From CAZTJA01 sp964613745 (GTDB taxonomy: Bacteria; Desulfobacterota; Desulfomonilia; Desulfomonilales; Desulfomonilaceae): DNA of 64,000 nucleotides. Below the pieces are notes generated by a model. It was not told the DNA's origin and searched no databases. It saw nothing but the letters and a program-made list of their open reading frames with translations. The stretch spans positions 1 to 64,000 of the forward strand of contig CAZTJA010000003.1 of assembly GCA_964613745.1 (NCBI GenBank), read 5' to 3'. This document shows positions 1 to 9,999 of the stretch, in pieces (the stretch's first letter is position 1; the number at the start of each line of letters is the position of its first letter). The position numbers and the translations under genes are program-made.

Positions 1-177
1 TATGCCCGCAGTACTTTAGAATCTAACAAGCGGATACATACCTGTCAAGCATTTTTGAAGGATTTTGGGGCCATAATCGAGGTGACTAAACTTTCACCTA
101 ATAATCTTGAATCTTCCCGCGTAATGCAAGAGAGTTCTCATATCCTCGTAGGAAACAAACCGGACCGGACTTCCGAA

Positions 178-1494
178 TCACTCGGATTGCAATTTGCTGA
201 TTTTCAGCAGCTTAATACGATTCCTATCCATTTCCATTACTGTAAATCGTAGTCCTTCGTGGTCCAGATGGTCTCCCACTTGCGGAATGCTTCCGAGTTT
301 ATCGAGAACAAATCCAGCGAGTGTACTGTAATAGAATGAATGCGGAAGAGTGATTGAATGGAGTTCATTCAATTCGTGAAGAGTTATAAGACCATCTACT
401 ACGATACTTCCTTCCTCCTGTGGAACAGGGTCACCGGTGGTAAATGTAGGAGGTTCCACTCCACCTGCCTCACCGACAAATTCTTCCAGAAGATCCTCAA
501 GAGTAATTATTCCGTCAATCATTCCATGCTCATCAACAACGACGGACAATTGTTCATCATTTTTCTGCATTGAAGCCAAAACTCTATCCAGGGTTTGCCC
601 TCGAGCAGTGAAAGTAGGGGGGCGGAGAAGTTGGACTACACTCCTTGTGTCGTCATACATAAGCAAGTCTTTTATATTCACGACTCCCAAGATGTTTTCG
701 CCAATCCGATCTATGATTGGATACGATGAATAGTGGTGTTTTCGATATGTTCGTAGAAGTCGATCTCTCAGGTTGGGGTCTTGCTTAGATTCGACCTTGA
801 CTGAAACAATTTTATACCGCGGGATCATGACATCTTCGACCCGAATTTGGGAAAGACGTGTAACTCTCACTATCATGTTATGTATGTCGATGGGCATTTG
901 TCGAGATTCAACCAGTTCAGACGCCATCATACGGAATTCTTCGGTGGTCAAACCGGAGGTGGTGGAAGGTCCTTTAATTCCAAAGACCCTCAAAATTAAT
1001 CTCGTCACTCCTGTGAGAAGCCAAACCCCTGGTTTTAAAATTGCCGAAAAATATTTGAAAGGACCGGCCAGGAAGAGGCTGATCTTGCCGGGATTCCTCC
1101 TGGCGAGAGACTTGGGTACAAGCTCGCCTATAACAAGGCTAAAAAAGGAGATTGTGATACTTACGCCCAAGACGGCTACGATGTGGGCTGCAGTAGAATC
1201 TGCAGGAATTCCGAGCAACTTAATCACGGGATTGAATATCTCGATTGCTGCGGAACCACCGATGGCCGACGAAAGAGTACCAATAAAAGTGACACCTATC
1301 TGCACAACGGCAAAAAAACCGTCAATGTCTTTTTGCAATTCTATCGCAGTTGCCGCTCCAGGTCGCTGTTCCTTCTCATATCTCTTTAATCTTGCTCTCG
1401 GCACTGAAACCAAAGCGATTTCCATCCCGGAAAAAACGCCGTTTAACACTATCAAGAGCAATATGGATATGATCAGTAAGGGTATTAATTCCAT
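178..1494 (-). CDS. CorC/HlyC-type CNNM-CBS membrane protein
   Basis: This 438-residue protein looks like the hemolysin C/CorC family of CNNM transporters, which are linked to magnesium or other cation efflux in the inner membrane. The first roughly 190 residues are a DUF21/CNNM membrane domain with several hydrophobic helices, including FSGMEIALVS near the N-terminus. A CBS pair follows at about 210-335 (VEDVMIPR early, DGIITLEDLLEEFVGE at its end). The C-terminal 90 residues match the CorC_HlyC transporter-associated domain. The ATG is preceded by a GGAGGGG ribosome site. It lies downstream of ppiD on the same strand, with a hairpin between them. Family assignment is firm; the substrate is not visible. 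Confidence 0.93.
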   Translation of the reverse strand: MELIPLLIISILLLIVLNGVFSGMEIALVSVPRARLKRYEKEQRPGAATAIELQKDIDGFFAVVQIGVTFIGTLSSAIGGSAAIEIFNPVIKLLGIPADSTAAHIVAVLGVSITISFFSLVIGELVPKSLARRNPGKISLFLAGPFKYFSAILKPGVWLLTGVTRLILRVFGIKGPSTTSGLTTEEFRMMASELVESRQMPIDIHNMIVRVTRLSQIRVEDVMIPRYKIVSVKVESKQDPNLRDRLLRTYRKHHYSSYPIIDRIGENILGVVNIKDLLMYDDTRSVVQLLRPPTFTARGQTLDRVLASMQKNDEQLSVVVDEHGMIDGIITLEDLLEEFVGEAGGVEPPTFTTGDPVPQEEGSIVVDGLITLHELNELHSITLPHSFYYSTLAGFVLDKLGSIPQVGDHLDHEGLRFTVMEMDRNRIKLLKISKLQSE

Positions 1495-1599
1495 TTAGCC
1501 CCTCCAAACGGTCCGCAAGGTTGTGGAAATCCGTTCGAGTAATCTAAATACTATAAGATGTTTGATGTGAAAATGAGTTCGGGAGGGGAATTCGAGGCA

Positions 1600-1625
1600 A
1601 GGTGCGGCAAAATAATACCGCACCT
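1600..1625 (-). terminator. Hairpin downstream of ppiD
   Basis: An 8-bp perfect stem (AGGTGCGG / CCGCACCT) with a 10-nt A/T-rich loop lies 8 bases past the ppiD stop codon on the minus strand. It has only a short T-poor tail, so it may be a weak terminator or an mRNA 3'-end stabiliser rather than a strong intrinsic terminator. Confidence 0.5.
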
Positions 1626-1632
1626 GACGTTA

Positions 1633-3525
1633 TCAAAGGGTTTTGTCGTTAATCTCTATTTTGGCCTTTTCCGCCAACAGTTTTATCCAACCTTTGAGGA
1701 ACTCCGTCTTTCTCACTTCCAAAACCCAGTTCTTGATCATTGGAGCTTCGGCTTCGAATTGAGATTCGGGCGCAGGATCGATTTTTACGAGTCGAACAAT
1801 GGCAGTGCCATCGGAAGTAGTCACTGGACTGGCGAATATGGGAGTAGCCTCGCTGAGCACGCTCAGAAGTTCAGAAATTTGAGGACCACTGCCTAATTTG
1901 GGTAGAAAACCAGCCGTTCGCGAAACCGGTTCCATCATGTCCCAACTCAGATTGTATTTGGCGGCGATTGCCTCTGGATCGGCCCCAGGTTGCTTCAATT
2001 CCTGAATTATTTCAGAAGCTCTCTTCTGCAACGCGATATTTTCTCTGTTTTTAACAAAATCACTTTGGACGAGACTTTGTACTTCATCCAGAGTGGGGAT
2101 GCGCTCAGGTTTTTTCCCTGTCACTTTCATGACCACGTAATTTTCGCCACTTCTCATCAGCTTGGAAATATCACCTGGTCTGATCGTGAATGCTTCTTCA
2201 GATAATTTAGGGTCAAGTATTCCAGGCAATCCGGAGGATTTCGTAACAGATTCGACTTTGTTTACCTCAAGTCCAAATTGTTTCGAGGGTTCTCTCAAAT
2301 CCCAGGCTCGATAAACCTTTTCGTAAAAGGCATCGGCATCGTCGTTTACCTTTTTTCTGGCTCTTTCCTCAATAAGCTTGTCTGAGATACGGCCCTTTAC
2401 CTCATCGAAAGGAACCGATCTTTCGGGTTTACGTTCCTCGATGAATAAGAGATGAATTCCTTGGCTTGTTTCAACCGGCTCTGAAACAACGCCTATTTGC
2501 AGCTTTTCTGCCGCTTTTTCAAGTTTCTGATCGAGATTCTTCAATGAGATGAATCCCATATCGCCGCCTTTTTCTGCGGTGGCACTGTCCTGAGACTCAG
2601 CTGTTGCTAGTGCGGCAAAATCTTCGGCTGTATTTATCCTTGCACGAATCTCTTCGGCTCTTTTCTTCGTTTCTTCTTTATCTTGCCCCTCAGGCGATTT
2701 AAGTAGTATGTTTCGCAGTCGCACCGTCTCAGGCTCAGTGAACTCTTTGGGATTGGAATCATAATATGATTTAACTTCGTCCTCTGAGATCGAAATATTT
2801 TTTGCACTATCCCGCCAAGTTACCGAGACATATTCGACATCCACGGATGCGGGTATTTCATATTTTTGGGCGTTTTCCTTAAAAAATGTATCCAGAGCCT
2901 TCGGATCTATATTCATGACATCGGCTTTTTCAGTCGTCTTGAGCAGCAAATTTGCCAAATGGAGCTTATCATTTTGGAAGTGCCAAAATCTCTTTATCTC
3001 CTCAGGATTGGTCTTGGGACTGTCGGTCAGTAGGTCCGCCAATTGTTGCTCAAGCAGTTCTTGTTTCCGTTCACGTTCAAAGGCAATGGGGGAGAGCTTT
3101 AAACTACTCAAATAGACTCGATAAATGTTCTCATCAAACGCCCCATCCCTTTGAAACATTGGATTATATTTGAGGTCATCAATCAAGTCCTGATCCGTTA
3201 CGGTTAAACCTAGCTTCTTTGCCTCCTGAAGTAACAACTGCCGATCTATCATTGCCTGAAGTACGTTTTTCTTCAGGTTCAATTTTTCCATCAACTCGGA
3301 TGGAATGCCGCCTTTAAAGCGCATTCTGATTTTTTCCAATTCTGCTTCGTAGGCGTTACGATACTGATCGTACGTGATGACGTCATCATTAACCTTGGCT
3401 ACAAAATCTCTGGATTTTTCCGTTGGGCCGGACCATCCGTACCAGAAAACGAAAACAACAATTATTCCGCCAAGAGCTACTTTGATAATCCAGGAAGTAG
3501 CGTGCTTCCGCATTAGGTCAAGCAC
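1633..3525 (-). CDS. ppiD: PpiD-like periplasmic peptidyl-prolyl isomerase
   Basis: A 630-residue membrane-anchored folding factor of the PpiD/SurA group. It has a single transmembrane anchor near residues 13-32 (WIIKVALGG...FWYGW), a SurA-like N-terminal chaperone region, and a parvulin PpiC domain around 260-355 with GGDMGFISL and the closing QGIHLLFIEER. A long C-terminal region completes the usual PpiD length of about 620. It would act in the periplasm on proteins leaving the Sec translocon. The GTG start is chosen because AAGGAG lies 6-7 bases upstream. It is divergent from mreB. Confidence 0.93.
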   Translation of the reverse strand: MLDLMRKHATSWIIKVALGGIIVVFVFWYGWSGPTEKSRDFVAKVNDDVITYDQYRNAYEAELEKIRMRFKGGIPSELMEKLNLKKNVLQAMIDRQLLLQEAKKLGLTVTDQDLIDDLKYNPMFQRDGAFDENIYRVYLSSLKLSPIAFERERKQELLEQQLADLLTDSPKTNPEEIKRFWHFQNDKLHLANLLLKTTEKADVMNIDPKALDTFFKENAQKYEIPASVDVEYVSVTWRDSAKNISISEDEVKSYYDSNPKEFTEPETVRLRNILLKSPEGQDKEETKKRAEEIRARINTAEDFAALATAESQDSATAEKGGDMGFISLKNLDQKLEKAAEKLQIGVVSEPVETSQGIHLLFIEERKPERSVPFDEVKGRISDKLIEERARKKVNDDADAFYEKVYRAWDLREPSKQFGLEVNKVESVTKSSGLPGILDPKLSEEAFTIRPGDISKLMRSGENYVVMKVTGKKPERIPTLDEVQSLVQSDFVKNRENIALQKRASEIIQELKQPGADPEAIAAKYNLSWDMMEPVSRTAGFLPKLGSGPQISELLSVLSEATPIFASPVTTSDGTAIVRLVKIDPAPESQFEAEAPMIKNWVLEVRKTEFLKGWIKLLAEKAKIEINDKTL

Positions 3526-3715
3526 GAGATTCTCCTTTCGCCTGCCAATCGAGACGGGATCTTATGAATTTTGTCGGGTATTGTCAATCAAATGAGTTCC
3601 GGCGATAATCATTGCCGCCCATGACCGGAAATCGTATGTCTTTCTTGTCAACCGCATTCCGAGGATCGAATTGGGCTCTCTGAGCAAGTAGAATACGCGC
3701 ATGAAAGTATAAACT

Positions 3716-4750
3716 ATGTTTTTCGATTCAGTATCCGGTTTCTTCTCCAACGATATGGCCATTGACCTGGGAACCGCAAACACTCTTGTTTACGTTCGAG
3801 GCAGGGGAGTTATATTATCCGAACCTTCGGTCGTAGCGGTTAAAACCGATCTTAAACGTGGACCGAGAATCGTTGCGGTGGGTACGGATGCTAAGAAAAT
3901 GCTGGGGCGAACTCCGGACAATATTAAGGCAATTCGTCCTATGAAGGACGGAGTTATTGCAGATTTTGAAGTCACGGAGGCGATGCTCAAACATTTCATA
4001 TTTAAGATTCATCATCGACGTTTTTTGGTCAAACCCCGCATTGTGGTCTGCATTCCTTCAGGAATCACACAAGTTGAAATGAGAGCGGTTCGGGATGCTG
4101 CAAAAAGTGCAGGAGCACGTGAAGTTTATTTAGTGGAGGAACCCATAGCAGCTGCAATAGGAGCAAATTTGCCCATAACCGAACCGACGAGCAGCATGAT
4201 CGTAGACATAGGAGGCGGAACGACCGAAGTGGCCGTTATCTCAATGTCCGATATTGTGTACTCGAAGTCTCTAAGAGTTGCGGGAGACAAGATTGATACG
4301 GCAATAATTCGATACGTAAAGCAAAAATATAGTCTGTTGATTGGAGAGCGAACTGCGGAAATGATAAAAATGATGATTGGCAGCGCTTGTCACCAGCAGG
4401 AAGAGCAAATTATTGAAGTCAAAGGCCGTGATCTGATAGGAGGTGTTCCCAAAATTATCGGCCTACGTTCCGGCGAAGTGACGGAAGCCATTTCGGAACC
4501 TGTACGTCAGATTCTCGAGACCATAAAAACAGCTTTGGAACAAACTCCCCCGGAACTTGCCGCAGACATTGTGGACAACGGCATTGTTTTAACCGGAGGT
4601 GGATCTTTGCTAAAAAATCTTGATGAAGTGATACGAAGGGAGACCAGCTTGCCGGTGGTGGTCGCGGATGACCCTCTATCTACGGTAGTGATGGGATCCG
4701 GGTTGGTATTCGAAAATTTCAGCTTGTTAAAGGAAGTTCTCGTAAGATAA
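3716..4750 (+). CDS. mreB: Rod shape-determining actin homologue MreB
   Basis: MreB forms membrane-associated filaments that guide lateral wall synthesis. The 344-residue length is typical. The actin-like phosphate motifs are visible as IDLGTANTLVYV near the N-terminus and DIGGGTTEVAVI at about residue 161, with an adenosine-motif TGGGSLLKNL near the C-terminus. It is the first gene of mreB-mreC-mreD-mrdA-rodA, all on the plus strand with small gaps. The 190 bases upstream, shared with divergent ppiD, must hold the operon promoter, but I could not place a convincing -35/-10 pair. The ribosome site is weak. Confidence 0.98.
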   Translation: MFFDSVSGFFSNDMAIDLGTANTLVYVRGRGVILSEPSVVAVKTDLKRGPRIVAVGTDAKKMLGRTPDNIKAIRPMKDGVIADFEVTEAMLKHFIFKIHHRRFLVKPRIVVCIPSGITQVEMRAVRDAAKSAGAREVYLVEEPIAAAIGANLPITEPTSSMIVDIGGGTTEVAVISMSDIVYSKSLRVAGDKIDTAIIRYVKQKYSLLIGERTAEMIKMMIGSACHQQEEQIIEVKGRDLIGGVPKIIGLRSGEVTEAISEPVRQILETIKTALEQTPPELAADIVDNGIVLTGGGSLLKNLDEVIRRETSLPVVVADDPLSTVVMGSGLVFENFSLLKEVLVR

Positions 4751-4757
4751 CCCTGAA

Positions 4758-5600
4758 ATGCCCAAATCAATTCGTGATGCTATTCTCATAATCGTACTCA
4801 TAGGAGCGGGAGCAATAATCCTCTTTGGATCTCACCATAATCAGGAGGGCGGCTACATCGGAAAATTGGTTTTAACCGCATTCAGGCCTATCTATTCCGT
4901 GATTTCATCAATTCACACGAGAATAAGCGGTTCCTTTGATGACTATGCGAATCTTTTCTCAGCTCAGTCTGAAAACGCTCGTTTAAAGGATGAACTTAAA
5001 AGTCTGCGTTCCCAGAACTCCCTTTTACAAACAAGACAAACCGAGAATGAACGGCTGCGTAAGATCCTTGAACTCAGAACCCGATTCGAACTCCCCACCA
5101 TTGCAGCGCAAGTGATAGGTCACGATGCTGCAGGTTGGTATAAAACCTTGTTGATTAATAAAGGGTCCGATGATGGGGTGGCGTTCGACATGCCCGTGAT
5201 TGTCACTGAAGGCATCCTGGGAAAAGTCACCCGTACAGGTCCGGAGATCGCAAAGGTTCTGATGATCACGGATCCGAGTCTAGTAGTTGATGCGCGCGTC
5301 GCCAGAACAAGAGAACGAGGTCTGGTAAACGGCTCCCTTGATGGGACATGTGTCCTCAAATACATAAATCCAAAGTCCACCATAGTTGTGGGAGACCTGG
5401 TTGTATCCTCCGGACTGGACGGTATCTTTCCAAAAAATGTTAACATCGGAAAAGTGAGTAAAATCTATACCTCCTCGGAAGGTATGTTTCTGGAGGCATT
5501 AGTAATACCTGAAATAGCATCAGCGAATCTGGAAGAAGTTCTTGTAGTGGCTACTCAAAAGGCAGGATTCGACCTACAGTCCACTTTAGAGGGAAAATAG
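4758..5600 (+). CDS. mreC: Rod shape-determining protein MreC
   Basis: MreC is the bitopic periplasmic scaffold that links MreB to the wall-synthesis enzymes. The 280-residue protein has an N-terminal transmembrane helix (about residues 8-26), a coiled coil at about 70-105 rich in E, L, K and R, and then the two beta-barrel domains with the family-typical DMPVIVTEGILGKV and DLVVSSGLDGIFPKNV. It starts 7 bases after mreB, and its stop codon shares one base with the mreD start, so translation is probably coupled. Confidence 0.97.
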   Translation: MPKSIRDAILIIVLIGAGAIILFGSHHNQEGGYIGKLVLTAFRPIYSVISSIHTRISGSFDDYANLFSAQSENARLKDELKSLRSQNSLLQTRQTENERLRKILELRTRFELPTIAAQVIGHDAAGWYKTLLINKGSDDGVAFDMPVIVTEGILGKVTRTGPEIAKVLMITDPSLVVDARVARTRERGLVNGSLDGTCVLKYINPKSTIVVGDLVVSSGLDGIFPKNVNIGKVSKIYTSSEGMFLEALVIPEIASANLEEVLVVATQKAGFDLQSTLEGK

Positions 5601-6124
5601 TGAGAGATTCCGGCCTTTTGATCTTAATAGTGTCACTGATTTTGGTAACTCAATCCACAATCATCGGATTTCTGGTGCCTCAACACTACAGACCGGACCT
5701 CTTACTCATTGTAGTGATCTGGTCGTCTATGAGGATTAGCTTCAGGTCGGCTGCAGTCTCTGCGTTCTTTCTTGGATTCTTGGTCGATTTGCTTTCGGGA
5801 TCGCCTCAAGGCTTTTTCTCGACAATTTACTGCCTTGTGCTCGTGCTCTGCGGTTATACAAACTCCTTGATAGAAACTGACACGTATTCAGGCAGATTCC
5901 TCATGGCACTCGTATCCGTGTTTTTTGCCGGAGTTGCTGTGGTTGGCGCCAGGTGGAGTATGGGTGAAGAGTTCATCAGTTTGCATCTTTTAAATCTACT
6001 GTTGATCAAAGCGTTAATAACCGGGGTTTTCGCATTGTTGATTTTCCCGTTACTCGACACGGTCCGTTCCGCCTACCAACGATTAATCGGTTACGGAGAT
6101 TCAGGCTATAATCTCCCCGGATAA
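5600..6124 (+). CDS. mreD: Rod shape-determining membrane protein MreD
   Basis: A 174-residue polytopic inner-membrane protein in the mreD position. It shows about five hydrophobic helices, beginning with LLILIVSLILVTQ. The family signature region appears as LLIVVIWSSMR and FLGFLVDLLSGSPQG. It starts with GTG inside a TAGTG overlap with the mreC stop. MreD is a poorly conserved partner of MreC, so position and topology carry much of the assignment. Confidence 0.93.
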   Translation: MRDSGLLILIVSLILVTQSTIIGFLVPQHYRPDLLLIVVIWSSMRISFRSAAVSAFFLGFLVDLLSGSPQGFFSTIYCLVLVLCGYTNSLIETDTYSGRFLMALVSVFFAGVAVVGARWSMGEEFISLHLLNLLLIKALITGVFALLIFPLLDTVRSAYQRLIGYGDSGYNLPG

Positions 6125-6154
6125 ATACATAACTGAATTGGGTAGTTGCTGGTA

Positions 6155-7990
6155 ATGCCGGATTTACCAAAGAAAGACTCGGGATTCTCGTATTATGGGC
6201 CTCGGCTGAAAGTGGCCGGCGTGATAATGCTCTGTGTGCTGGGCATTTTAGGATTCAAACTTTGGAGTCTGCAGGTCATTCAGGGAAAATCTTACGAGGA
6301 ATTATCGGTCAATAACAGAGTTCGCCTGGTCAGATCCCCTCCAACACGAGGCAGGATCTATGATACGAAAGCTCGACTCCTTGCTGAAAATGTTCCGGCA
6401 TTTTCTTTCTCCATAGTTCCTGGTGATATCGAAAACCCGTATCAGGTTGTTAAGACTTGTGCTCCACTGTTGGGATTACCCGAAGAGCGATTCAGGGCTA
6501 CAATTGAGCGCAGCAGGGCCGTCCCAAAATTTATAACCTTCCCGATCAAAAAGAATATTCCTCTTGAAGAATTATCACTGTTAAAGGCCAAGACGGCTGA
6601 ATTAAAAGGAACCGTCCTGGAAATCAGAAGCATCAGAAACTATCCGGCGGGTGAGACTCTTTGCCATACAATAGGAAATATCGGCGAAATCTCTTTGGAT
6701 GAGCTGACCAAGGGATCAAGAATCGGATATAGACCCGGAGACTTGGTGGGAAAATCCGGATTGGAAAAGGAATACGAACAATATCTTAAAGGCGAAGAGG
6801 GTTGGGAGCAAATCGAAATCGATGCCAGAGGTCGACAATTACGAACCGTGTCCACTCGGCCGCCTAAATCGGGAGCCGACATTTTTCTCACAATCGATTC
6901 GGAATTTCAATCTTACATAGAAAGCATATTTCTGCATCGAGCTGGTTCCGTTGTTGCCGTGGATCCGGACAGCGGAAGACTTTTGGCACTCGTCAGTAAA
7001 CCTGGATTCGACTTAGGGATGTTCAGCCCTGCTATTTCGGAACGACAATGGCGAAACCTCAACCAGGATTTTTTGCACCCTCTTGAAAACCGAGCCATTC
7101 GAGGCTTGTATCCCCCGGGAAGCACTTTCAAAATTGTGACCGCCCTTGCGGGCTTATGTGAAAACGTGATCGATTACGACAAATCTTGTGTCTGCAAAGG
7201 TTCACTTGAGCTATCCAACCAGGTTTTTCGTTGCTGGAACCCGAGCGGTCACGGAAAAGTTTCACTGCATAAGGCAATAATCGAATCATGTGATGTTTAC
7301 TTCTATGAACTTGGCTTGAAACTAGGCCCTGAAAAAATAGCTAAATATGCCGCACTTTTTGGGCTAGGATCACCAACTGGGCTTGGACTTCAAAATGAGC
7401 TGCCCGGGTTAATTCCTACACCTACTTGGAAGGCCAGAAATCAAACGGATTCATGGAAGGATGGAGAAACAGTCACCATTTCCATTGGGCAAGGTTACAT
7501 GACGGCGACCCCCATTCAACTTGCAATGATGACTGCTGCAGTTGCAGGGAACGGAACCCTTCTAAGGCCGGCAGTAGTGAAACAGATCGTTTCTTCCGAC
7601 GGCAAGTCCTTATACGAACATTCACCCGTGAAGAGGTGGGATTTAAACATTGAGCCAAAACACCTCAAAGAGCTACAGAAGTGTCTTTTTGAAGTCGTTA
7701 CGGACAAACACGGCACAGGAAAACGTTGCAAGATACCCGGAATCAACATACATGCCAAAACAGGAACTTCACAGGTAATTAGATCAAAGCACCCTATCAC
7801 CGAAGAAGATCGCATTCCGTATCATGAACGCACCCATGCAATGTTTGTTGCCTATGTGAATGATAGACCCAAAAAAATAGCTCTTGCCGTAATTGTAGAA
7901 CATGGTGGAGGCGGGGGAGCCAGTGCTGCTCCTATTGCTCGGAAGATTATTGCCAAATACTATGGGGTTCCTGATCCCGGTGATCAGTAA
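6155..7990 (+). CDS. mrdA: Penicillin-binding protein 2 (MrdA)
   Basis: This is the class B transpeptidase of the elongasome, which cross-links peptidoglycan with RodA. It has a cytoplasmic tail, a transmembrane helix at about 25-43, a dimerisation domain with the RGRIYD motif, and a C-terminal transpeptidase domain. Active-site motifs are visible: PPGSTFK with the catalytic serine near residue 323, SCD as the SxN/D motif, and KTGTSQ. The frame is open to a TTG nine bases earlier, but neither that nor the ATG has a strong ribosome site. I prefer ATG, giving 611 residues. It sits 17 bases before rodA. Confidence 0.97.
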   Translation: MPDLPKKDSGFSYYGPRLKVAGVIMLCVLGILGFKLWSLQVIQGKSYEELSVNNRVRLVRSPPTRGRIYDTKARLLAENVPAFSFSIVPGDIENPYQVVKTCAPLLGLPEERFRATIERSRAVPKFITFPIKKNIPLEELSLLKAKTAELKGTVLEIRSIRNYPAGETLCHTIGNIGEISLDELTKGSRIGYRPGDLVGKSGLEKEYEQYLKGEEGWEQIEIDARGRQLRTVSTRPPKSGADIFLTIDSEFQSYIESIFLHRAGSVVAVDPDSGRLLALVSKPGFDLGMFSPAISERQWRNLNQDFLHPLENRAIRGLYPPGSTFKIVTALAGLCENVIDYDKSCVCKGSLELSNQVFRCWNPSGHGKVSLHKAIIESCDVYFYELGLKLGPEKIAKYAALFGLGSPTGLGLQNELPGLIPTPTWKARNQTDSWKDGETVTISIGQGYMTATPIQLAMMTAAVAGNGTLLRPAVVKQIVSSDGKSLYEHSPVKRWDLNIEPKHLKELQKCLFEVVTDKHGTGKRCKIPGINIHAKTGTSQVIRSKHPITEEDRIPYHERTHAMFVAYVNDRPKKIALAVIVEHGGGGGASAAPIARKIIAKYYGVPDPGDQ

Positions 7991-8007
7991 CCGGAGCAAA
8001 CTATCCA

Positions 8008-9284
8008 ATGTCGGTTTTGAACAAGTCATCAATTCAGTTGAACAAATTCGAATGGCAAATCATTCTGCTCAGCATTATTCTTGCCCTCATCGGCATAGCT
8101 CTCATAAATAGTGCGGTGACTCCTATGGGAGAGGCAGGTAAGTCTTTCATTGCTAGACAGATTGTCTGGTGTATTCTGGGCTTAAGTTTAGGGGCTTTGT
8201 TTCTTCTGTTTGATTATAATATTCTTGAACGTTGGTCTTTTTGGATCTATGTCGCTGTAATCTGCGCCTTGATTGCCGTTTGGGGTTTGGGCAAAGTGAC
8301 TGCAGGGTCAAGAAGGTGGATAGAACNNNNNNNNNNNNNNNNNNNNNNNNNNNNNNNNNNNNNNNNNNNNNNNNNNNNNNNNNNNNNNNNNNNNNNNNNN
8401 NNNNNNNNNNNNNNNNNNNNNNNNNNATTGCCGTTTGGGGTTTGGGCAAAGTGACTGCAGGGTCAAGAAGGTGGATAGAACTAGGGTTCATGAGATTTCA
8501 ACCTTCGGAGTTCGCAAAACCGGCATTGGTCATCATATTAGCTAAATATCTCCAAACACGTTCCGGGCAACCCATAAACGACCTCAGAGAATTGGCCGCT
8601 CCTTTCGTGATTACGATCATTCCCTTCCTCTTAGTCCTAATACAACCTGATTTAGGAACGGCGATCATAATCCTCTCGATCTCATTATCTATGATTCTCT
8701 TTTCAGGGGTCGGGAAACGTATTTTGCTGTGGGGACTCGGTGTGATGTTATTCATGATTCCAACAGCTTACCTGTTCTGGGAAAAACTTTTTTTAGAATA
8801 TCAGCGCCGCCGTTTTCTCACTTTTTGGAATCCGGACAACGACCCACTGGGTGCCGGTTATCACATCATACAATCTCAGATCGCAATAGGTTCAGGAGGA
8901 CTGACCGGAAAAGGGTATCTCATGGGTACTCAGAATCAATTGATGTTTTTGCCCGTAAAACACACTGATTTTATTTTCAGCATTCTTGCGGAAGAATGGG
9001 GATTTCTGGGCTGCAGCGTTGTTATTCTCTTATTTGCATGGCTCTTTCTGCGGGGTCTGACAAATGCGGCCCGGGCCGGCAACGATTTCGGCGCGCTTGT
9101 AACCTTTGGTTGCGTAGTGATTCTTTTTCTCCACGTGGTCATTAATATCGGGATGGTAATGGGACTAGTTCCGGTAGTAGGGGTTCCGTTGAGTTTTATA
9201 AGCTACGGAGGATCCTCACTTTTAGTTTCTTTTTTCTGTGTTTCCGTGATCTCAAACGTTGCCATGAGACGATTTGCATATTAG
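8008..9284 (+). CDS. rodA: RodA glycosyltransferase, split by an artificial gap
   Basis: RodA is the SEDS-family peptidoglycan polymerase that works with MrdA. The N-terminal part reads in one frame up to GSRRWIE and then meets 100 N. The C-terminal part resumes in another frame from IAVWGLGKVTAGSRRWIE, repeating the last residues. Removing the N run and one 55-bp copy deletes 155 bases and yields a single open frame of 373 residues, the normal RodA length. The rest carries SEDS hallmarks: QPDLGTA, the GAGYHIIQSQIAIGSGG region and GVPLSFISYGGSS. The gene is therefore probably intact in the organism and broken only in the assembly. Confidence 0.95.
8272..8481. repeat. 55-bp exact duplicate flanking the scaffold gap
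   Basis: Bases 8272-8326 and 8427-8481 are identical over 55 bases and abut the N run on either side. Two contig ends sharing one assembly-word-length overlap that were scaffolded without being merged would give exactly this pattern. Within rodA the second copy is out of frame with the first, which argues against a real tandem duplication. Confidence 0.95.
8327..8426. other. Assembly gap (100 N)
   Basis: Exactly 100 undetermined bases, a conventional placeholder length. The flanking sequence suggests that the true distance here is negative, meaning the contigs overlap. Confidence 0.99.
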
Positions 9285-9440
9285 AACCGTTACCGTTCGC
9301 AAGGTATTCACTTACGGGGGATTAGAAGAAGTTGTGTTTATGTTTTGAATTAATAGTTGAACTTAGCGGCTTATTCATGCTAATGAAGTGGCGGCCGGAA
9401 ATGGACGGGCATATTTGACCACCCCTGTCATGGAGGACTT

Positions 9441-9959
9441 ATGCTGGGCTTTAGAAAAACAAAAACCGATGCTGTGAGTGGATTTCTCGGTTCTCAAACG
9501 GAGTTCACAGGTAAGCTGGCTTTCTCCGGGGTGGTTCACCTTGACGGTGTTTTTCATGGTGAAATTATAAGTCGAGGTACCCTCGTAGTTGGCAGCGAAT
9601 CCGTAGTTCATGCAACTGTGCATTCGGCAGTACTGAAGATTGCGGGTGAAGTACACGGAGACCTTACCGCAACCGAGAAAATAGAACTTTATCCGCCTGC
9701 AAAAGTGTACGGCAACATCAAGACTCCTCGATTAGCGATAGAAGAAGGTGTTGTATTCGAGGGTACGTGCAGCATGTCCTCTTCCAAGATGGATTTAACT
9801 GTGCTGATGGAGGACGATCCACCTTCAGCTATCGAATCCGAAATAGATGCCGAACAACTGGAAGCAATCTCGGCACAGGCATGGCCCCCCTATGAAGAAT
9901 CCGCAACAGAAGAATCAGAGACTTTGGAAAAGCCCGCCGCAGTTAAACACGACCATTAA
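9441..9959 (+). CDS. Bactofilin-family cytoskeletal protein
   Basis: Bactofilins are beta-helical proteins that self-assemble into filaments and often position wall-modifying enzymes. This 172-residue protein has the characteristic core at about residues 10-115, with short repeated beta-strand turns (FSGVVHLDGVFHGEI, GTLVVG, VHGDLTATEKIELYP, KVYGNIKTPRLAIEEG). An acidic, probably disordered tail follows. A GGAGG ribosome site lies just before the ATG. Its place between the rod-shape operon and the atp operon suggests a cell-shape role, which is inference. Confidence 0.95.
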   Translation: MLGFRKTKTDAVSGFLGSQTEFTGKLAFSGVVHLDGVFHGEIISRGTLVVGSESVVHATVHSAVLKIAGEVHGDLTATEKIELYPPAKVYGNIKTPRLAIEEGVVFEGTCSMSSSKMDLTVLMEDDPPSAIESEIDAEQLEAISAQAWPPYEESATEESETLEKPAAVKHDH

Positions 9960-9999
9960 GAGCTTGTTTTTTGATACCGCCTCCCGCATCAAAAACATC

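Noticed and set aside
773..1498. Plus-strand 241-codon frame
   Set aside because: It lies wholly antisense to the CNNM-CBS gene, has no ribosome site and has no protein-like composition.
8008..9284. Two separate genes or a broken rodA
   Set aside because: The exact 55-base duplicate and N run show that the break is artificial; one intact RodA results when it is collapsed.
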